The notes under the pieces: generated by a model
What the model was told of the DNA's origin: nothing
The model's input: the letters and a program-made list of their open reading frames with translations, nothing else
Databases searched by the model: none
Part shown: piece by piece, positions 1 through 11,730 of the stretch
How positions within the stretch are numbered: position 1 is the stretch's first letter
Layout: each line of letters starts with the position of its first letter
Made by a program: the position numbers and the translations under genes
NCBI GenBank assembly: GCA_958299035.1
Contig: CATQJL010000305.1
Location: 59,722,486 to 59,786,485 of the forward strand
Direction of reading: 5' to 3'
Source: Cylicocyclus nassatus
Lineage: Eukaryota; Nematoda; Chromadorea; Rhabditida; Strongylidae
Length of the DNA: 64,000 bases

Positions 1-838
1 CGTGATTTCGACCTCATATCGATACCTATCCTAACTCCACGAAAAGGCCGCAAAATGCAGAAAAAGTACCCCCTTAGACCGCCCAAATTCGGCCATTTCA
101 GCCAATTTCGTGATTTTGGCCCTTACCGTATACCCACCGTAGCCGCACCAAATGAGATTTTTGTGCAAAAAGGGCGTGACATTCATGATCAGCATTTCGA
201 TTAACCCCCATAGACCGAGTCATAACCTCACGACTTTGAAGTTTTGAGGCCGATACTGTAATAGCGCAAAAAATCTTTGAGGATAGTACCTTTTTAAACC
301 AAAATGAACAGATGAACAAGAGAATACAGCACAAACACAGTTCCTACTTACCTTAACTGGAATATGTCACCACAGTCTGCCCCAATCGAGATCAGGCCGA
401 ACCGTTGGCTAAATTTACGCCCTCGCAGCGCCGGGGGTTTAAACTGCATACGCGGGAATCGGAGAGAGCGAAGAGATGAGGAAGGAGCAGACTAGCTAGC
501 CTTAGACATAACGCAATACCCTCGCGACACGGTCTCCCCATGTCAATTTTGGTCTAATCGGGGTTGGGGCAGACTGGACGAAGTGGTAATACACCCACCA
601 CATCAGTTTGCTCTGCTCCAGCAGCTACCGAAACAACCGTAGCTAGCAAACGACGTCTGTGCTCTCGACGCGAATGAGATAGATAATCTAGAGGGCCATT
701 ACGAAAGTGGGCACGTTCTTCATCTAAAAAGATTTCTTGATCACTTCGGATGCTTGAGTGCTTGTGGTGCCATATTGGCCGACAACATTTTCACGTGGAC
801 AAATGGCGAGCGATGCTTCGAAATTGTGCTCTATGTAG

Positions 839-2289
839 CCAACGCGGAATGTGCAGTAAGTTTCGGCCCGCTTTAGGCGGAAATTGGATTGGCGAGAACC
901 CGCCTCGTAACAGCTCGCACCGTTTCGCAGCTACAGTATACCCAATCGTGCTGAGAACCCATGTCTGCGTCTCGTATGTCAAGAGGCGCAATTTTTATTG
1001 CCAGATGGACACTAGCACATAATAAGTGTTTAATAACATTCTAGAAGTATTTAAACTTTAGAAGGAGATATATCAGGTAGTTGCATGAATTGCTCAATCT
1101 TGCTAACTTGGAATCAATTGAAAACAGCAATTTTGAAGGTCAACAACCCATGAAAATGCAGTTTAGAACAAATCTTATATATAAAGCTGAATGTCTGTTT
1201 GTCTGTCTGTATGTCTGTCTGTCTGTATGTACGTATGTTCCGAATAGAAAATTCCATTTCTGAACCGATCCGGACCAAACTTGGCACACATACACTACGG
1301 GCCCCGGCGGGTGTCATAGGCTACTTTTCGTCATCGATCGATATCGATTTTATCGATTTTTATCGATTTTTTTGCTGAGTTCACCTACGGGGCTGGGAGT
1401 TGGCACAGGGGGGTAATCGAGCATGGGGATTCCGAATACAATATTGGTTTTCAGGATTATCGATTACTTCTATCGATTTTATCGATTTCTTTGCAAAGTT
1501 TGAGCTACGGGGCTGGGAGTTCGCACAGGGGGATAATCGAGCATGGGGATTCCGAATACAATATTGGTTTTCAGGATTATCGATTACTTTTATCGATTTT
1601 ATCGATTTTTTGCAAAGTTTGAGCTAGGGGGCTGGGAGTTGGCACAGGGGGGTAAACGAGCATGCTGATCACCCCCAAGGGGGGTGATCAGCATGCTCGA
1701 TTACACTCCTGTGCCAAATTCCAGCCCCCTAGCTCAAATTTTCAAAAAATCGATAAAATCGAAAAAGTAATGGACGATCCTGAAAACTAATATTGTGTTC
1801 GTAATCTGCATGCTCGATTACCCCCCTGTGCAAACTCCCAGCCCCGCAGGTCAAACTTTACAAGAAAAAATCGATAAAATCGATAAAAGTAATGGACGAT
1901 CCTGAAAACTAATGTTGTATTCGGAATCCCCATGCTCACTTCCCCCCCTGTGCCAACTCCTAGCCCTGTAGGTGAACTCTGCAAAAAAATCGATAAAAAT
2001 CGGTAAAATCGACATCGATCGATAACGAAAAGTGGACTGTGACACTTGCCGGGGCCCGAAGTGTATGTGTGCCAAGTTTGGTCCGGATACGGCGGAGCCG
2101 GGTAAGCCAGCTAGTTCGTAAATATTTCCATTGTTCAGCAAAAGTCATCAAACTCAGCAGCTGGTAACCACAGACGGGTAGTAAGCCAATGCATTTTATC
2201 TGGTACTTTTTAAAGACTCGCGCAGCACCAAACTGGAGTTCTGAGTTAGTGACAGCCGGAAAAAATCGCGCCTCTTGACCGTCTCCCGC
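839..2289. mobile_element. Composite insertion in copy A relative to copy B
   Basis: Copy B runs directly from 'ctatgtagcc' to 'cgcgcaggttgccggg' near 22575, while copy A has about 1.45 kb between the same sequences. AACGC occurs at both edges (839-843 and 2291-2295), a possible short target duplication. The insert contains the foldback element at 1171-2115. The flanks 844-1170 and 2116-2289 were not recognised. Confidence 0.55.
1171..2115 (-). mobile_element. Microsatellite-ended foldback element (HINE/mini-me-like), expanded copy
   Basis: One end has CTTATATATAAAGCTG followed by a GTCT/GTAT microsatellite. The other end is the reverse complement of CTAGCTGGCTTACCCGG. Between them are two inverted arms joined by a hairpin centred near 1680 (GAGCATGCTGATCACCCCC). 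Each arm has about three units of roughly 117 bp containing GGGCTGGGAGTTGGCACAGG and runs of ATCGAT. The same design, with one unit per arm, occurs at 57831-58352. Short terminal sequences, core repeats and a terminal microsatellite recall Helentron-derived or mini-me/pearl elements, but no protein supports that placement. Confidence 0.6.
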
Positions 2290-2961
2290 CAACGCGCAGG
2301 TTGCCGGGTTACAGGCGCAACGATTTCGCGATCAGATGTTGTAGGTAGATGTTGATACTGCAGAGATAGTACACACCACATCTATCATTCGTTCCCAAAT
2401 TCGCGCTAAAGGTCATGATGTTCAACCGATAACCGATTTATCAGCTATCAACCGTCAACTGTTTATAAACTATGTCTCACCAGCGGGTAATCGCACTGCT
2501 GATACGCTCCGCCCTCGCCTGAGTTTTGGAGTCGATACTAAAGCACAGTGCCGTCAGGATTTCTGTTCGTGTGTAGGGGAGGGGGGGGGAGGTGGGAGAG
2601 AGACAAGAAATTTCGCACTCTTGTTCTAGATGTTTCCCAAAATTTTCGCGGGCCACAACCCCGAAATTCTAGAAGAAGGGGCTGTGGCGGCAGTCACCTC
2701 CTCCCCCCCCCGGGGAAGAATTTTCATATAAGATTAACTAGTGGACCAGTAATTTAAGGGTACTATTTGGAAGAGCGTTCGCTTCGGGACCCGCCGCGAT
2801 CCTGCTATTGGAGGGTTTTTGAATTGAGCTAACGATTCTTTTTATCTCAGATTCGGGTTTTTGAGATTTTTTCTATTTATTAGTATAAGAAGGCACATGC
2901 ACAATTTTCTGATTCATGTGAGTAACTTTCGAAAATCGCGACCATATCGGGAAGAGTCCTT

Positions 2962-3096
2962 CGCGGTGGAGGAACGAATACCTCAATTAGGAACCGCCTC
3001 CGCGGACTACTGGTCCCGACGCGATGCACAACAGTGTGACGAAGGACCAGCAACTCGCGGAGGCGGTACCTAATTGAGGTGTTGGTTCCTTTACCC
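2962..3096. mobile_element. 135 bp inverted-repeat element with a 5-6 bp target duplication
   Basis: Copy B lacks this insert (its site reads GAGTTCTTCCCTCC near 23717). In copy A, GTCCTT flanks the insert at 2956-2961 and 3097-3102. The two ends are inverted repeats of about 40 bp sharing ACCTCAATTAGG and ACCGCCTCCGCG. It is too short to code for protein. Confidence 0.75.
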
Positions 3097-4689
3097 GTCC
3101 TTCCCTCCTGCCCGTTATGCCGCAAGCCGCGCGGACATTGCAACAAACCATCCACCTCTATTACACCATAATAACATACTGCCCTCTGCGCGGAGTCGGC
3201 AATAGTTATCTATAGGTTAAGTCAAAATAGTGCTCCTTTGACAAAGTATAAAACATAGGAGTAGGAATGCAAACTGCACGCTTCCAATTTCTCACAAAAA
3301 ATGGAAACTGATACAACCTCACTTGCAATGTCACAAATGTTGCAACTATTCATTGCACGCAAAGACTGGACCCGGTTGCGATCGACTAAGATGGTGCGTG
3401 TGTGGTATACTTAGGGAAATTCGAAATTTTTCTTCGAATATTCGATCGAATACTATTAGAAAATTTTTTCGAATGTCCGACCACGAATAACATTCTAAAT
3501 CAAAAATTTCCAATATTCGACTATCGAATATTATTCGAAAATAGAAAATTTTGAATATTCGACCATAGAATAATATTCGGAAATCAAATATTCGAACATT
3601 CGATTTCCGAGTGATGTGAATCCAATGAGATAACGCCCATGGGATACATACGTGTGCAAAGGGGGAACATAGCCTCTCCAGGGTGAAGGGGGTCATAGGG
3701 GTCCCGCCTCTCCAGGGTGAAGGGGTATGAGGGCCGCTGGGAGTGGGGGGGGGGGGGGGGGGGAGCGGCCGCGGCTGTGGAGGTGCGTCGACCGGGGGGA
3801 GGGGGGGCGATGTTCGTCATCATTGCTTCTCATGTTCTTTTCATTCACATGCATCAAGTGAAATTGTTGCCAAACCGGCTTAAAGTCCAATATTGGGTTT
3901 TACCCCCTGAAATTCGAAGAAGAAAAACTGGGAAAAGTGAGACTAAGAAATCAACATTTTAAGCAAAATTATAAAACTATCGGCATTATTAAAATCAAAT
4001 TTAGTGACTTATTATGATTGTCAAAACTTACTTGCAGGCTCATGAGAAGTAAATCGGAAATTTGCCGCCTATTGTTCACTTCTAGAGAACGATGAAAAAG
4101 CCTGGAGAAAAATTTACGTGTGAAGTCTTTGTGTACATACGTCAATGAAGTTATTACTCACATATTTGCTGAAATAGTAAATAATAATAAATGAACTCTG
4201 ATGATCGGTGCGCAGTTGAATTGCATTCTTTTTAAGAGGTATAAATTTTCTAAGCAGATGGCGGAATCGGTGGAAAGTCATTAAATGATTCCTTGAAGAG
4301 TCATTGTTCTAACTTGTAATATTATTTCTAAACTCCGAAAGAGATCGTAACATTTGCGTAGAAAAGCAGGTGTAATAGAGGCACCTATTACATCCTAGAC
4401 TTTGTGTAATCAAGGTTAGTCTTACTGTCAAAATCCTATAGCTACGAGGATCGTGGAATTCTACAATCCGCCTACTTGGACGATGATAAGGACGAGGAAG
4501 GACAGCCAGAGATGCATTTTTCTACGTTGGAGCACTATACAAGAGGAGAAGGACAATCGTATATGATCACTGCGTGATTATTCTGGAAAAAATTTTGTTT
4601 TACATCGAAGAAGATTGAGAAATTTAAAAGATCTTAGAAGGAGAACACAGTCATAATTAGCCTACTCTAGTTTAGAAGTCTACTTTCCA

Positions 4690-5258
4690 TCCGCTTTCAG
4701 AAAACATACAGCTTGCCAGGAAAAAGAGGGGTTTTTCCTGCTAAATAGAAATAGTTTTAGTCATTTTTTCAAAATTGTAGAATTTTTCTATAAAAAATTG
4801 TAGATTTTTGATATGAGAAGATAAGAGAGTCTCTAGTCTCTCATATATTGAAGTACTCTTGTTTAAAGCTTCCAGAAAATGTATAGCTTACCAAGGAAGA
4901 AAGGATTTTCCTGTACTGTGAAGGTGGTCGCAATAGTTTTTCGAAAATTAAGGAAATTTTTTTATAAAAATTCATAACTTTACTACACGAAAAGCTAGAA
5001 GAGTGCTTTGCACTCTATTGGAATCCCCTCGTTGTCCGCTTTCAGGAAATATATAGTCTGCCAGGAAAAAAGAGGATTTTCCTATCGGGTGAAAGGGGTC
5101 GCAGTCTATTTTCCGGAATTAAACCAATTTTTAACTTTAAAAAAACATAACAATTTTATATGAGAAGCTGGGAGAGTGATTAGGTGTTTATTGAATTCCT
5201 CTCGTCGTCCGCTTTCAGAAAATATATAGGTTGTAGGGAGAGGGATGCTAAAAGTACC
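4690..5258 (+). repeat. About four tandem ~170 bp units in the foldback arm
   Basis: Units recur near 4696, 4866, 5037 and 5208. Each starts with a version of CGCTTTCAGAAAATATATAG followed by a CCAGGAAAAAGAGGATTTTCCT-like stretch and an A/T-rich tail. The other arm mirrors them at about 5376-5945. They are diverged tandem repeats with no open frame. Confidence 0.7.
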
Positions 5259-5284
5259 AGTACTCTGCGTTGATACCACTGCTT
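5259..5284 (-). other. Library adapter sequence (SMART / low-input PCR primer, reverse complement)
   Basis: The 26 bases begin AGTACTCTGCGTTGATACC and end ACTGCTT. This is the reverse complement of the widely used AAGCAGTGGTATCAACGC...AGTACT amplification primer. It sits exactly at the end of the left arm of the foldback. It is technical, not biological, and marks a chimeric or untrimmed join. Confidence 0.95.
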
Positions 5285-6814
5285 AATGGAAATCTTCCTT
5301 TCTGTACTCAAAAAGCGTCGTTTTAAGGAGCTAAAGGAACATGCCCATTATACCATGTTCCTCCCCCTTTCACCAGGTACTTTTAGCATCCCTCTCCCTA
5401 CAACCTATATATTTTCTGAAAGCGGACGACGAGAGGAATTCAATAAACACCTAATCACTCTCCCAGCTTCTCATATAAAATTGTTATGTTTTTTTAAAGT
5501 TAAAAATTGGTTTAATTCCGGAAAATAGACTGCGACCCCTTTCACCCGATAGGAAAATCCTCTTTTTTCCTGGCAGACTATATATTTCCTGAAAGCGGAC
5601 AACGAGGGGATTCCAATAGAGTGCAAAGCACTCTTCTCGCTTTTCGTGTAGTAAAGTTATGAATTTTTATAAAAAAATTTCCTTAATTTTCGAAAAACTA
5701 TTGCGACCACCTTCACAGTACAGGAAAATCCTTTCTTCCTTGGTAAGCTATACATTTTCTGGAAGCTTTAAACAAGAGTACTTCAATATATGAGAGACTA
5801 GAGACTCTCTTATCTTCTCATATCAAAAATCTACAATTTTTTATAAAAAAATTCTACAATTTTGAAAAAATGACTAAAACTATTTCTATTTAGCAGGAAA
5901 AACCCCTCTTTTTCCTGGCAAGCTGTATGTTTTCTGAAAGCGGATGGAAAGTAGACTTCTAAACTAGAGTAGGCTAATTATGACTGTGTTCTCCTTCTAA
6001 GATCTTTTAAATTTCTCAATCTTCTTCGATGTAAAACAAAATTTTTTCCAGAATAATCACGCAGTGATCATATACGATTGTCCTTCTCCTCTTGTATAGT
6101 GCTCCAACGTAGAAAAATGCATCTCTGGCTGTCCTTCCTCGTCCTTATCATCGTCCAAGTAGGCGGATTGTAGAATTCCACGATCCTCGTAGCTATAGGA
6201 TTTTGACAGTAAGACTAACCTTGATTACACAAAGTCTAGGATGTAATAGGTGCCTCTATTACACCTGCTTTTCTACGCAAATGTTACGATCTCTTTCGGA
6301 GTTTAGAAATAATATTACAAGTTAGAACAATGACTCTTCAAGGAATCATTTAATGACTTTCCACCGATTCCGCCATCTGCTTAGAAAATTTATACCTCTT
6401 AAAAAGAATGCAATTCAACTGCGCACCGATCATCAGAGTTCATTTATTATTTCATTTACTATTTCAGCAAATATGTGAGTAATAACTTCATTGACGTATG
6501 TACACAAAGACTTCACACGTAAATTTTTCTCCAGGCTTTTTCATCGTTCTCTAGAAGTGAACAATAGGCGGCAAATTTCCGATTTACTTCTCATGAGCCT
6601 GCAAGTAAGTTTTGACAATCATAATAAGTCACTAAATTTGATTTTAATAATGCCGATAGTTTTACAATTTTGCTTAAAATGTTGGTTTCTTAGTCTCACT
6701 TTTTCCAGTTCCTCATCGGCCGTGGGTGAAGGGGGGTCAGCTGGGTTCCGGCCCTGGGGGGGTGGAGGAGGGGTAGGAACACATTATCGCCTTTTCACAT
6801 GTATGATGGGATAT

Positions 6815-7377
6815 CAAAACATCTGATAATAAGTTCTGTCACACAAATAATTGGATTCTTTCAGAGAATAGCGTCGTAGATAAGGAAGATAGATGTAAAA
6901 TTAGCTCGTCAACGCATCCAATGATATGCGGCTCATTTCAGTTTGCCACCTTGGGCAGCGTCAAAAAAAAACTCAAACTAGAAATCGGAATGGAGAAGAT
7001 TGCCCCGGGTGCTGGGACCGTACAGCGGGGAAAGCCCCTCCACTTTTATTACCCTCCCGCGCTGAAGTCCTTTTTTGCCGTTTCCGCGTGAACAAGTTAC
7101 AGGTAGTACAGGTAATGATTGTGAGGCGGTCTCAAAGTTGGAGGTACTATGCCCGAACTGTTGTATGATTGTCACGAATTCAAAGCTATCAAAAACTCAA
7201 AATACTCACAATATCACCAAAAGGCCAGTGCTTACTTTCCTGAACGACCTGAATCTACAACCTCCTTGTTGTGGCCCTTTGGAAGCAGAACACAACATCG
7301 GCGAAAATCTGCTTTCTTTCTAGGCGCAACCAAACTCACTTGCTTCTCTGCCCCTTCACGCTGAGTGATACCATTCC
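6815..7377. other. Duplicated non-coding block shared with 24270-24830
   Basis: This continues copy A to the right of the 3.16 kb insertion. It matches copy B closely, and no gene, RNA or element end was recognised. Confidence 0.5.
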
Positions 7378-7381
7378 TTAA

Positions 7382-7647
7382 AGGCAGCGTACACCCAAAA
7401 TTTGAGTTACCGAATTTCCTAGATCTTTCTACACCGTGTATATACTGGGCCAAGAAGAAGACCAACTGCGTTGGTCCGGTCTCCCAAAGTTGCTTCTGAG
7501 CGGAGAAAACCCCCCTCAATTTTCTTTCAGGCTGCCCCTTTTCTTTCGCTCCGCCTCCTTCGGACGAATCCATAACAGCTAAGCTGCAATTGCAGTTGCA
7601 GTTGCTGTTGCAACATCTGTTGCATTTGTTTTGGGTGTACGCTGCCT
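7382..7647. mobile_element. TTAA-inserting MITE (AGGCAGCGTACACCC ends)
   Basis: TTAA flanks the insert at 7378-7381 and 7648-7651. Copy B reads CATTCC-TTAA-GGGGGTG at the same place, a clean empty site. The terminal inverted repeat begins AGGCAGCGTACACCC. The element is 266 bp and non-coding. TTAA duplication is typical of piggyBac-type transposases, though the ends lack the usual CCC. Confidence 0.88.
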
Positions 7648-7651
7648 TTAA

Positions 7652-9200
7652 GGGGGTGCGGGAACTTACGACATGGCGACAATCTAGCCCCCCCCCCCTG
7701 AGGGGCTGTTTTGGAACCTGGCCAAGGGCTGAAAATCGCAATTAAACTTCAAGCCACTGAAAGTGGCTTTTAGCAAAAAGAAACCTTCAAAATGGTCGTA
7801 CGAAGGCGAAATTAGACTCAAACGAAAGAGAAAATCCGTCCCGTCATCACAAAGTATCTACTGATTGGAACTGATTAAACACAACATTCTTTTTTTCCTC
7901 AGAATCTTATTTAGCTGTTGAATTCGGACAAAATACTGGGGAATTATTCAAGAAGTGACCGTTTGAAAACTTCTCAAAAATAATATTAGGTCATTCCGAA
8001 GGTAATTTCGCTTTTTTCAGACGGACGCCACATATGATGGAACAAAGATTTCTAGGAGATCTTGGTAGCCTTCGATGCAGAATTTCATTCTCTTTCTAAC
8101 GGTTATAAAACTGCTGCAGTATAGTCAATGAGCTTTTGAATTACGAAAGTCTGCGATCCTTTTCGAGATGCTCAAGTTTCACAATTTTTCTAAATTTTTA
8201 CATCAATTCCCCGAAGGAGTCCAAGTAACCATTCGATAGAGAAAACCTCATAAGATACGGCGTAACTTTTTCTCGTTTTTGTATCTCGCCATAATCTCTT
8301 CAAAGATTTATAATTAAAAATCGAATTTTTACAGGCCTACGTCAGCCACATTCGAATCAAACACCAATAAATCTTAGGTATTCAAAACTTCCAAGATTGT
8401 ATTATTATTTAACACTAATTTAGCAAAGCGAATGAGAATTTAAGTAATCGAAACATCTAATTTCGATTTTCCGGGTACAGCTCGGAACGCGTGCAGTCGG
8501 TGGTGAGACTGATCAGTTCAGTTTCATCAGTCATCACTATACTACAAATACACTCACAGATTTCAATATCAGCAAACAGGTAGGCCCATGCAAGTGTGGT
8601 CCTTTTGGTATCACGACCAAAATTTGCAAAAACCATCTCCTCCGAGACGTTTTGTTACATACGTCAGGATCATTCTCATTCTACAGAAGTCATTACGCGC
8701 TTAAAAGTTCACAGTTCGCTGCGATTTAATATTATGAAGATGTATCGATTTTGACCCGAAGTTATAACAAGAGGTGTAATCTCTCTCATCAAAATTTTAG
8801 GTTTTGATACCAAAGAAATTGACCGTTTTAGCTGTAGCGTAAGGGTTTCGGGCCACTTCGGGTAAACTAAAGAGAGCGGGTCAAACGAAGGTCCACAGAA
8901 AAGAAACCGGTTGGAGAGTTTTGGCAATTTTGAATGAGAATGCACACTGAAGAAGAACTTTAGGAGCGAAAAAGAGGGTTCTGGAGAAATTCGGGAGAGC
9001 GCTGAAAAAATTTTGTTGGCGTTAAAGGCAACTTGGTGGGGGAAACTCGAGAGCTCGAGGACCGAAAACTGTAGAGAAGTATTTGAAGAACTCTGCTTAA
9101 GAGAAGCTTCAGAGTGAAAAAGCTTTGACAAAAAATTTTGATAGTTTTCAATCATCCTAATCCCATCTGTTCTACTTTATTCTTCAGCAAATAAGAAATC
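7652..9200. other. Duplicated block, no gene recognised
   Basis: This matches 24834-26370. A 148-residue open frame on the minus strand (9155 to 8709) is only partly kept in copy B, where small indels shift and shorten its second half, so it is not treated as a gene. Confidence 0.5.
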
Positions 9201-9245
9201 AACGAAGAGGTGGGGAGAGAGGAGGAAGAAGGAAGATTGGCTTAA

Positions 9246-9662
9246 AGGCAGTGTCTCACCAAAGTTGAGGTCGCGGGGATCTTTACATATTCTATTATAG
9301 GGACCTCTAGATAGGCCATTGCAACAAGTCCCACTCAATTTGACCCCCTCTACGCTGAGAAAAATTCGCTCAAAGTGGTACGCGGAAAGCCAGTTGGTAC
9401 GCGCGGACGACTCTTTCGGTCTCCCCCCTTACGCGTTTGCACATGTCCCTCCACTTGGCATCCACCTCCCCTGTGTTGCTGCCACTGTGGCTGAGGCTGA
9501 AGTTGGAAGGTACAACTCGTCCACGTTGCTTCCGCGGGGCCTCTAGAAAACGGGGTTTTTGGGAACTTCGTGCGATTTTAAGCCTATACAGTGCTAGACA
9601 GGGTCCGACAGGCTTGCAAAATGCAAAAATTTCGGCAACTAAATTTTGGTGAGACACTGTCT
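9246..9662. mobile_element. TTAA-flanked MITE (AGGCAGTGTCTCACC ends)
   Basis: TTAA lies at 9242-9245 and 9663-9666. The ends are AGGCAGTGTCTCACC and GGTGAGACACTGTCT, with one mismatch. The element is 417 bp and belongs to the same family as 7382-7647. Copy B is unalignable over about 9200-9955, so there is no empty site here. Confidence 0.75.
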
Positions 9663-10230
9663 TTAAACCTCTATGGATGGCGGTAAAACGGCACACGTGA
9701 ACATAATAAAGTTCATGGTACCTGTGGAGAATAGAGGGGAGAGGGACACTATGGGAGGGAAGGCTGTAGAGAGAAGGTGAGCATCTGACACGTTTACTTC
9801 AAAAAATTTCGGGCACTAGGACTATGGAGATTTGACTAGGGTAGCAGGGGCGTGGGGCTGCCTGAGCCTGAATTGACTAAGGAGTGTTTGAGTTTATCCT
9901 AGGACGTCTGTACGCTAGAAACTGACTTATCACTAATCGGTGATTTTACATAAGGCTTGGTAGCATCAATCAAAATTCTATCACAAAATGTTGAGGAGCT
10001 ATGTAAAGGGGGAAAATGGTTTTGTGTGCCGTAGGGTTTGCTCTATCGAAACGTTACTTGGACTCTTCCAGAGAATTGAGTACAAATTTGGAAAAATTGT
10101 GAAACTTGAGCATCTCGAAAGGCATGGATCACGACTTTCGTAATTTTTCTTCCGCGGTCAGAGCGCCAGCCGCAATGCTATAAGCATGAGGTCCCGCAAA
10201 GACTCTGCGTCTTCGCCATGACGGGCTTCG

Positions 10231-10401
10231 GTAGGTGCCAGAGTAAGCGAATATTTTGTTCAAGTTGGGGTCCCGCGCAGAACTGGCATCACTAATCATT
10301 GTGGCATAATGCCAACTTGGCATTGTGCCACAATGATTAGTAACGCCAGTTCTGCGCGGGACCCCAACTTGAACAAAATATTCGCTTACTCTGGCACCTA
10401 C
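10231..10401. mobile_element. 171 bp near-perfect hairpin element with a 5 bp target duplication
   Basis: CTTCG flanks the insert at 10226-10230 and 10402-10406. Copy B reads GGG-CTTCG-CGTTCAC once (near 26850). The arms begin GTAGGTGCCAGAGTAAGCG and are almost perfectly complementary around a loop near 10310. Non-coding. Confidence 0.85.
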
Positions 10402-10933
10402 CTTCGCGTTCACTCGTTCATGGGGTGGGCGGGTTCGGAGAGGACAGGAGATGAGCGCTGCTTTCGCTTTGAAATTTCGGGGGTTAGCAGTGGCAGAGAA
10501 AGATCGAACTTTGGCCCATAGGTTCCATTATGGGGGCTTCTACCCTGTGGCCTTGTTTTGCCACGGGTCTCATTCCGCCGACCTACCGCCTTTAAGTACA
10601 AGGGGGAACGCTCCAATCAATTGGCGATGGGGCGCGACTCAGTTTCCTCCCCAGTTCCGCGGCCGGTTATGGGCGTCCCAACTATGGCGCGTGCGAAGAC
10701 ATGGTAGCGTGCGCGCGGTGCGGTCATTACGCTTCATGTTGGTAGAGAAACAGTTTATCGGTCATCACGAGAGCGCTAGCAAAAATGTGGAACCAGATAA
10801 TTCTTCAGCAGTGACAGCCGTGAATCGTTGACAACAAATCTAAAGGAACAACTTAAGCGAAAAATAGTATAAACCGTCCGCGTTCTGCGCGGGACGCAAC
10901 GACAGCACCGTGAAAATCCATGAAATCCATGAC

Positions 10934-10934
<1 letters not shown>

Positions 10935-10981
<47 letters not shown>
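10935..10981 (+). repeat. (GA)n microsatellite, copy A
   Basis: An uninterrupted GA run. The same place in copy B (27347-27412) has a longer, interrupted GA/GAAA tract. Confidence 0.9.
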
Positions 10982-10982
<1 letters not shown>

Positions 10983-11204
10983 AAAAAGCGTCAGGTGCGC
11001 ACGAGTGAAGAGAAGTCACGCAAGTCCGCAGGTTGGCGCATGCTCAAACGTTCTATAATAGGCAACCACAACTAACCAGATTTTCGGAAAGTTTTTTCGG
11101 CAAAAATGTTGTTATTGATCATAGTCGTATAATACATTTTAAACTCAAGAAAAGAAACCGGCAGTACAACAGAATGGATGCAATGGGTGATAGCTTATAA
11201 AAGG

Positions 11205-11230
11205 AGTACTCTGCGTTGATACCACTGCTT
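11205..11230 (-). other. Library adapter at a contig end
   Basis: The same 26 bases as at 5259-5284. Copy A follows copy B up to GCTTATAAAAGG and then switches to adapter, immediately followed by the N gap. The contig therefore ended in an untrimmed amplification adapter. Confidence 0.95.
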
Positions 11231-11730
11231 NNNNNNNNNNNNNNNNNNNNNNNNNNNNNNNNNNNNNNNNNNNNNNNNNNNNNNNNNNNNNNNNNNNNNN
11301 NNNNNNNNNNNNNNNNNNNNNNNNNNNNNNNNNNNNNNNNNNNNNNNNNNNNNNNNNNNNNNNNNNNNNNNNNNNNNNNNNNNNNNNNNNNNNNNNNNNN
11401 NNNNNNNNNNNNNNNNNNNNNNNNNNNNNNNNNNNNNNNNNNNNNNNNNNNNNNNNNNNNNNNNNNNNNNNNNNNNNNNNNNNNNNNNNNNNNNNNNNNN
11501 NNNNNNNNNNNNNNNNNNNNNNNNNNNNNNNNNNNNNNNNNNNNNNNNNNNNNNNNNNNNNNNNNNNNNNNNNNNNNNNNNNNNNNNNNNNNNNNNNNNN
11601 NNNNNNNNNNNNNNNNNNNNNNNNNNNNNNNNNNNNNNNNNNNNNNNNNNNNNNNNNNNNNNNNNNNNNNNNNNNNNNNNNNNNNNNNNNNNNNNNNNNN
11701 NNNNNNNNNNNNNNNNNNNNNNNNNNNNNN
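11231..11730. other. Assembly gap of exactly 500 N
   Basis: A round number of N bases, typical of a scaffold gap of unknown true size. Sequences on the two sides need not be neighbours. Confidence 0.98.

Larger units (their letters stand above)
3647..6805. mobile_element. 3.16 kb foldback element with an 8 bp target duplication (hAT-like size)
   Basis: ATGGGATA flanks the element at 3639-3646 and 6806-6813, and the empty site in copy B (near 24261) has the sequence once. The termini are short inverted repeats, CATACGTGTGCAAAG and CATACATGTGAAAAG. Inside are two nearly identical inverted arms of about 1.33 kb (3927-5258 and 5376-6708) around a 117 bp loop. Outside the arms the two ends differ (G-rich on the left, shorter on the right). 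No transposase was found. A short open stretch near 4440-4580, rich in D and E and mirrored in the other arm, may be a gene remnant. The loop contains a library adapter, so its centre should not be trusted. Confidence 0.75.
1..11204 (+). repeat. Long duplicated segment, copy A
   Basis: This stretch matches 21249-27640 in the same orientation. Matching blocks are about 1-838 with 21249-22575, 2290-2950 with 22580-23715, 3100-3640 with 23725-24260, 6815-7381 with 24270-24833, 7650-9200 with 24834-26370, and 9956-11204 with 26591-27643. The blocks differ by scattered substitutions and small indels. Copy A carries extra sequence at 839-2289, 2962-3096, 3647-6805, 7382-7647, about 9200-9955 and 10231-10401. 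No convincing gene was found in the shared sequence. It could be a true segmental duplication or two haplotypes placed in series. Confidence 0.85.

Noticed and set aside
3647..6805. Idea that the whole palindrome is an amplification artefact
   Set aside because: Outer ends differ, terminal repeats and an 8 bp duplication are present, and copy B has the empty site. Only the loop is suspect.
8709..9155. 148-residue open frame on the minus strand
   Set aside because: In copy B (26332-25931) small indels change and shorten the second half, and no domain or splice context supports it.
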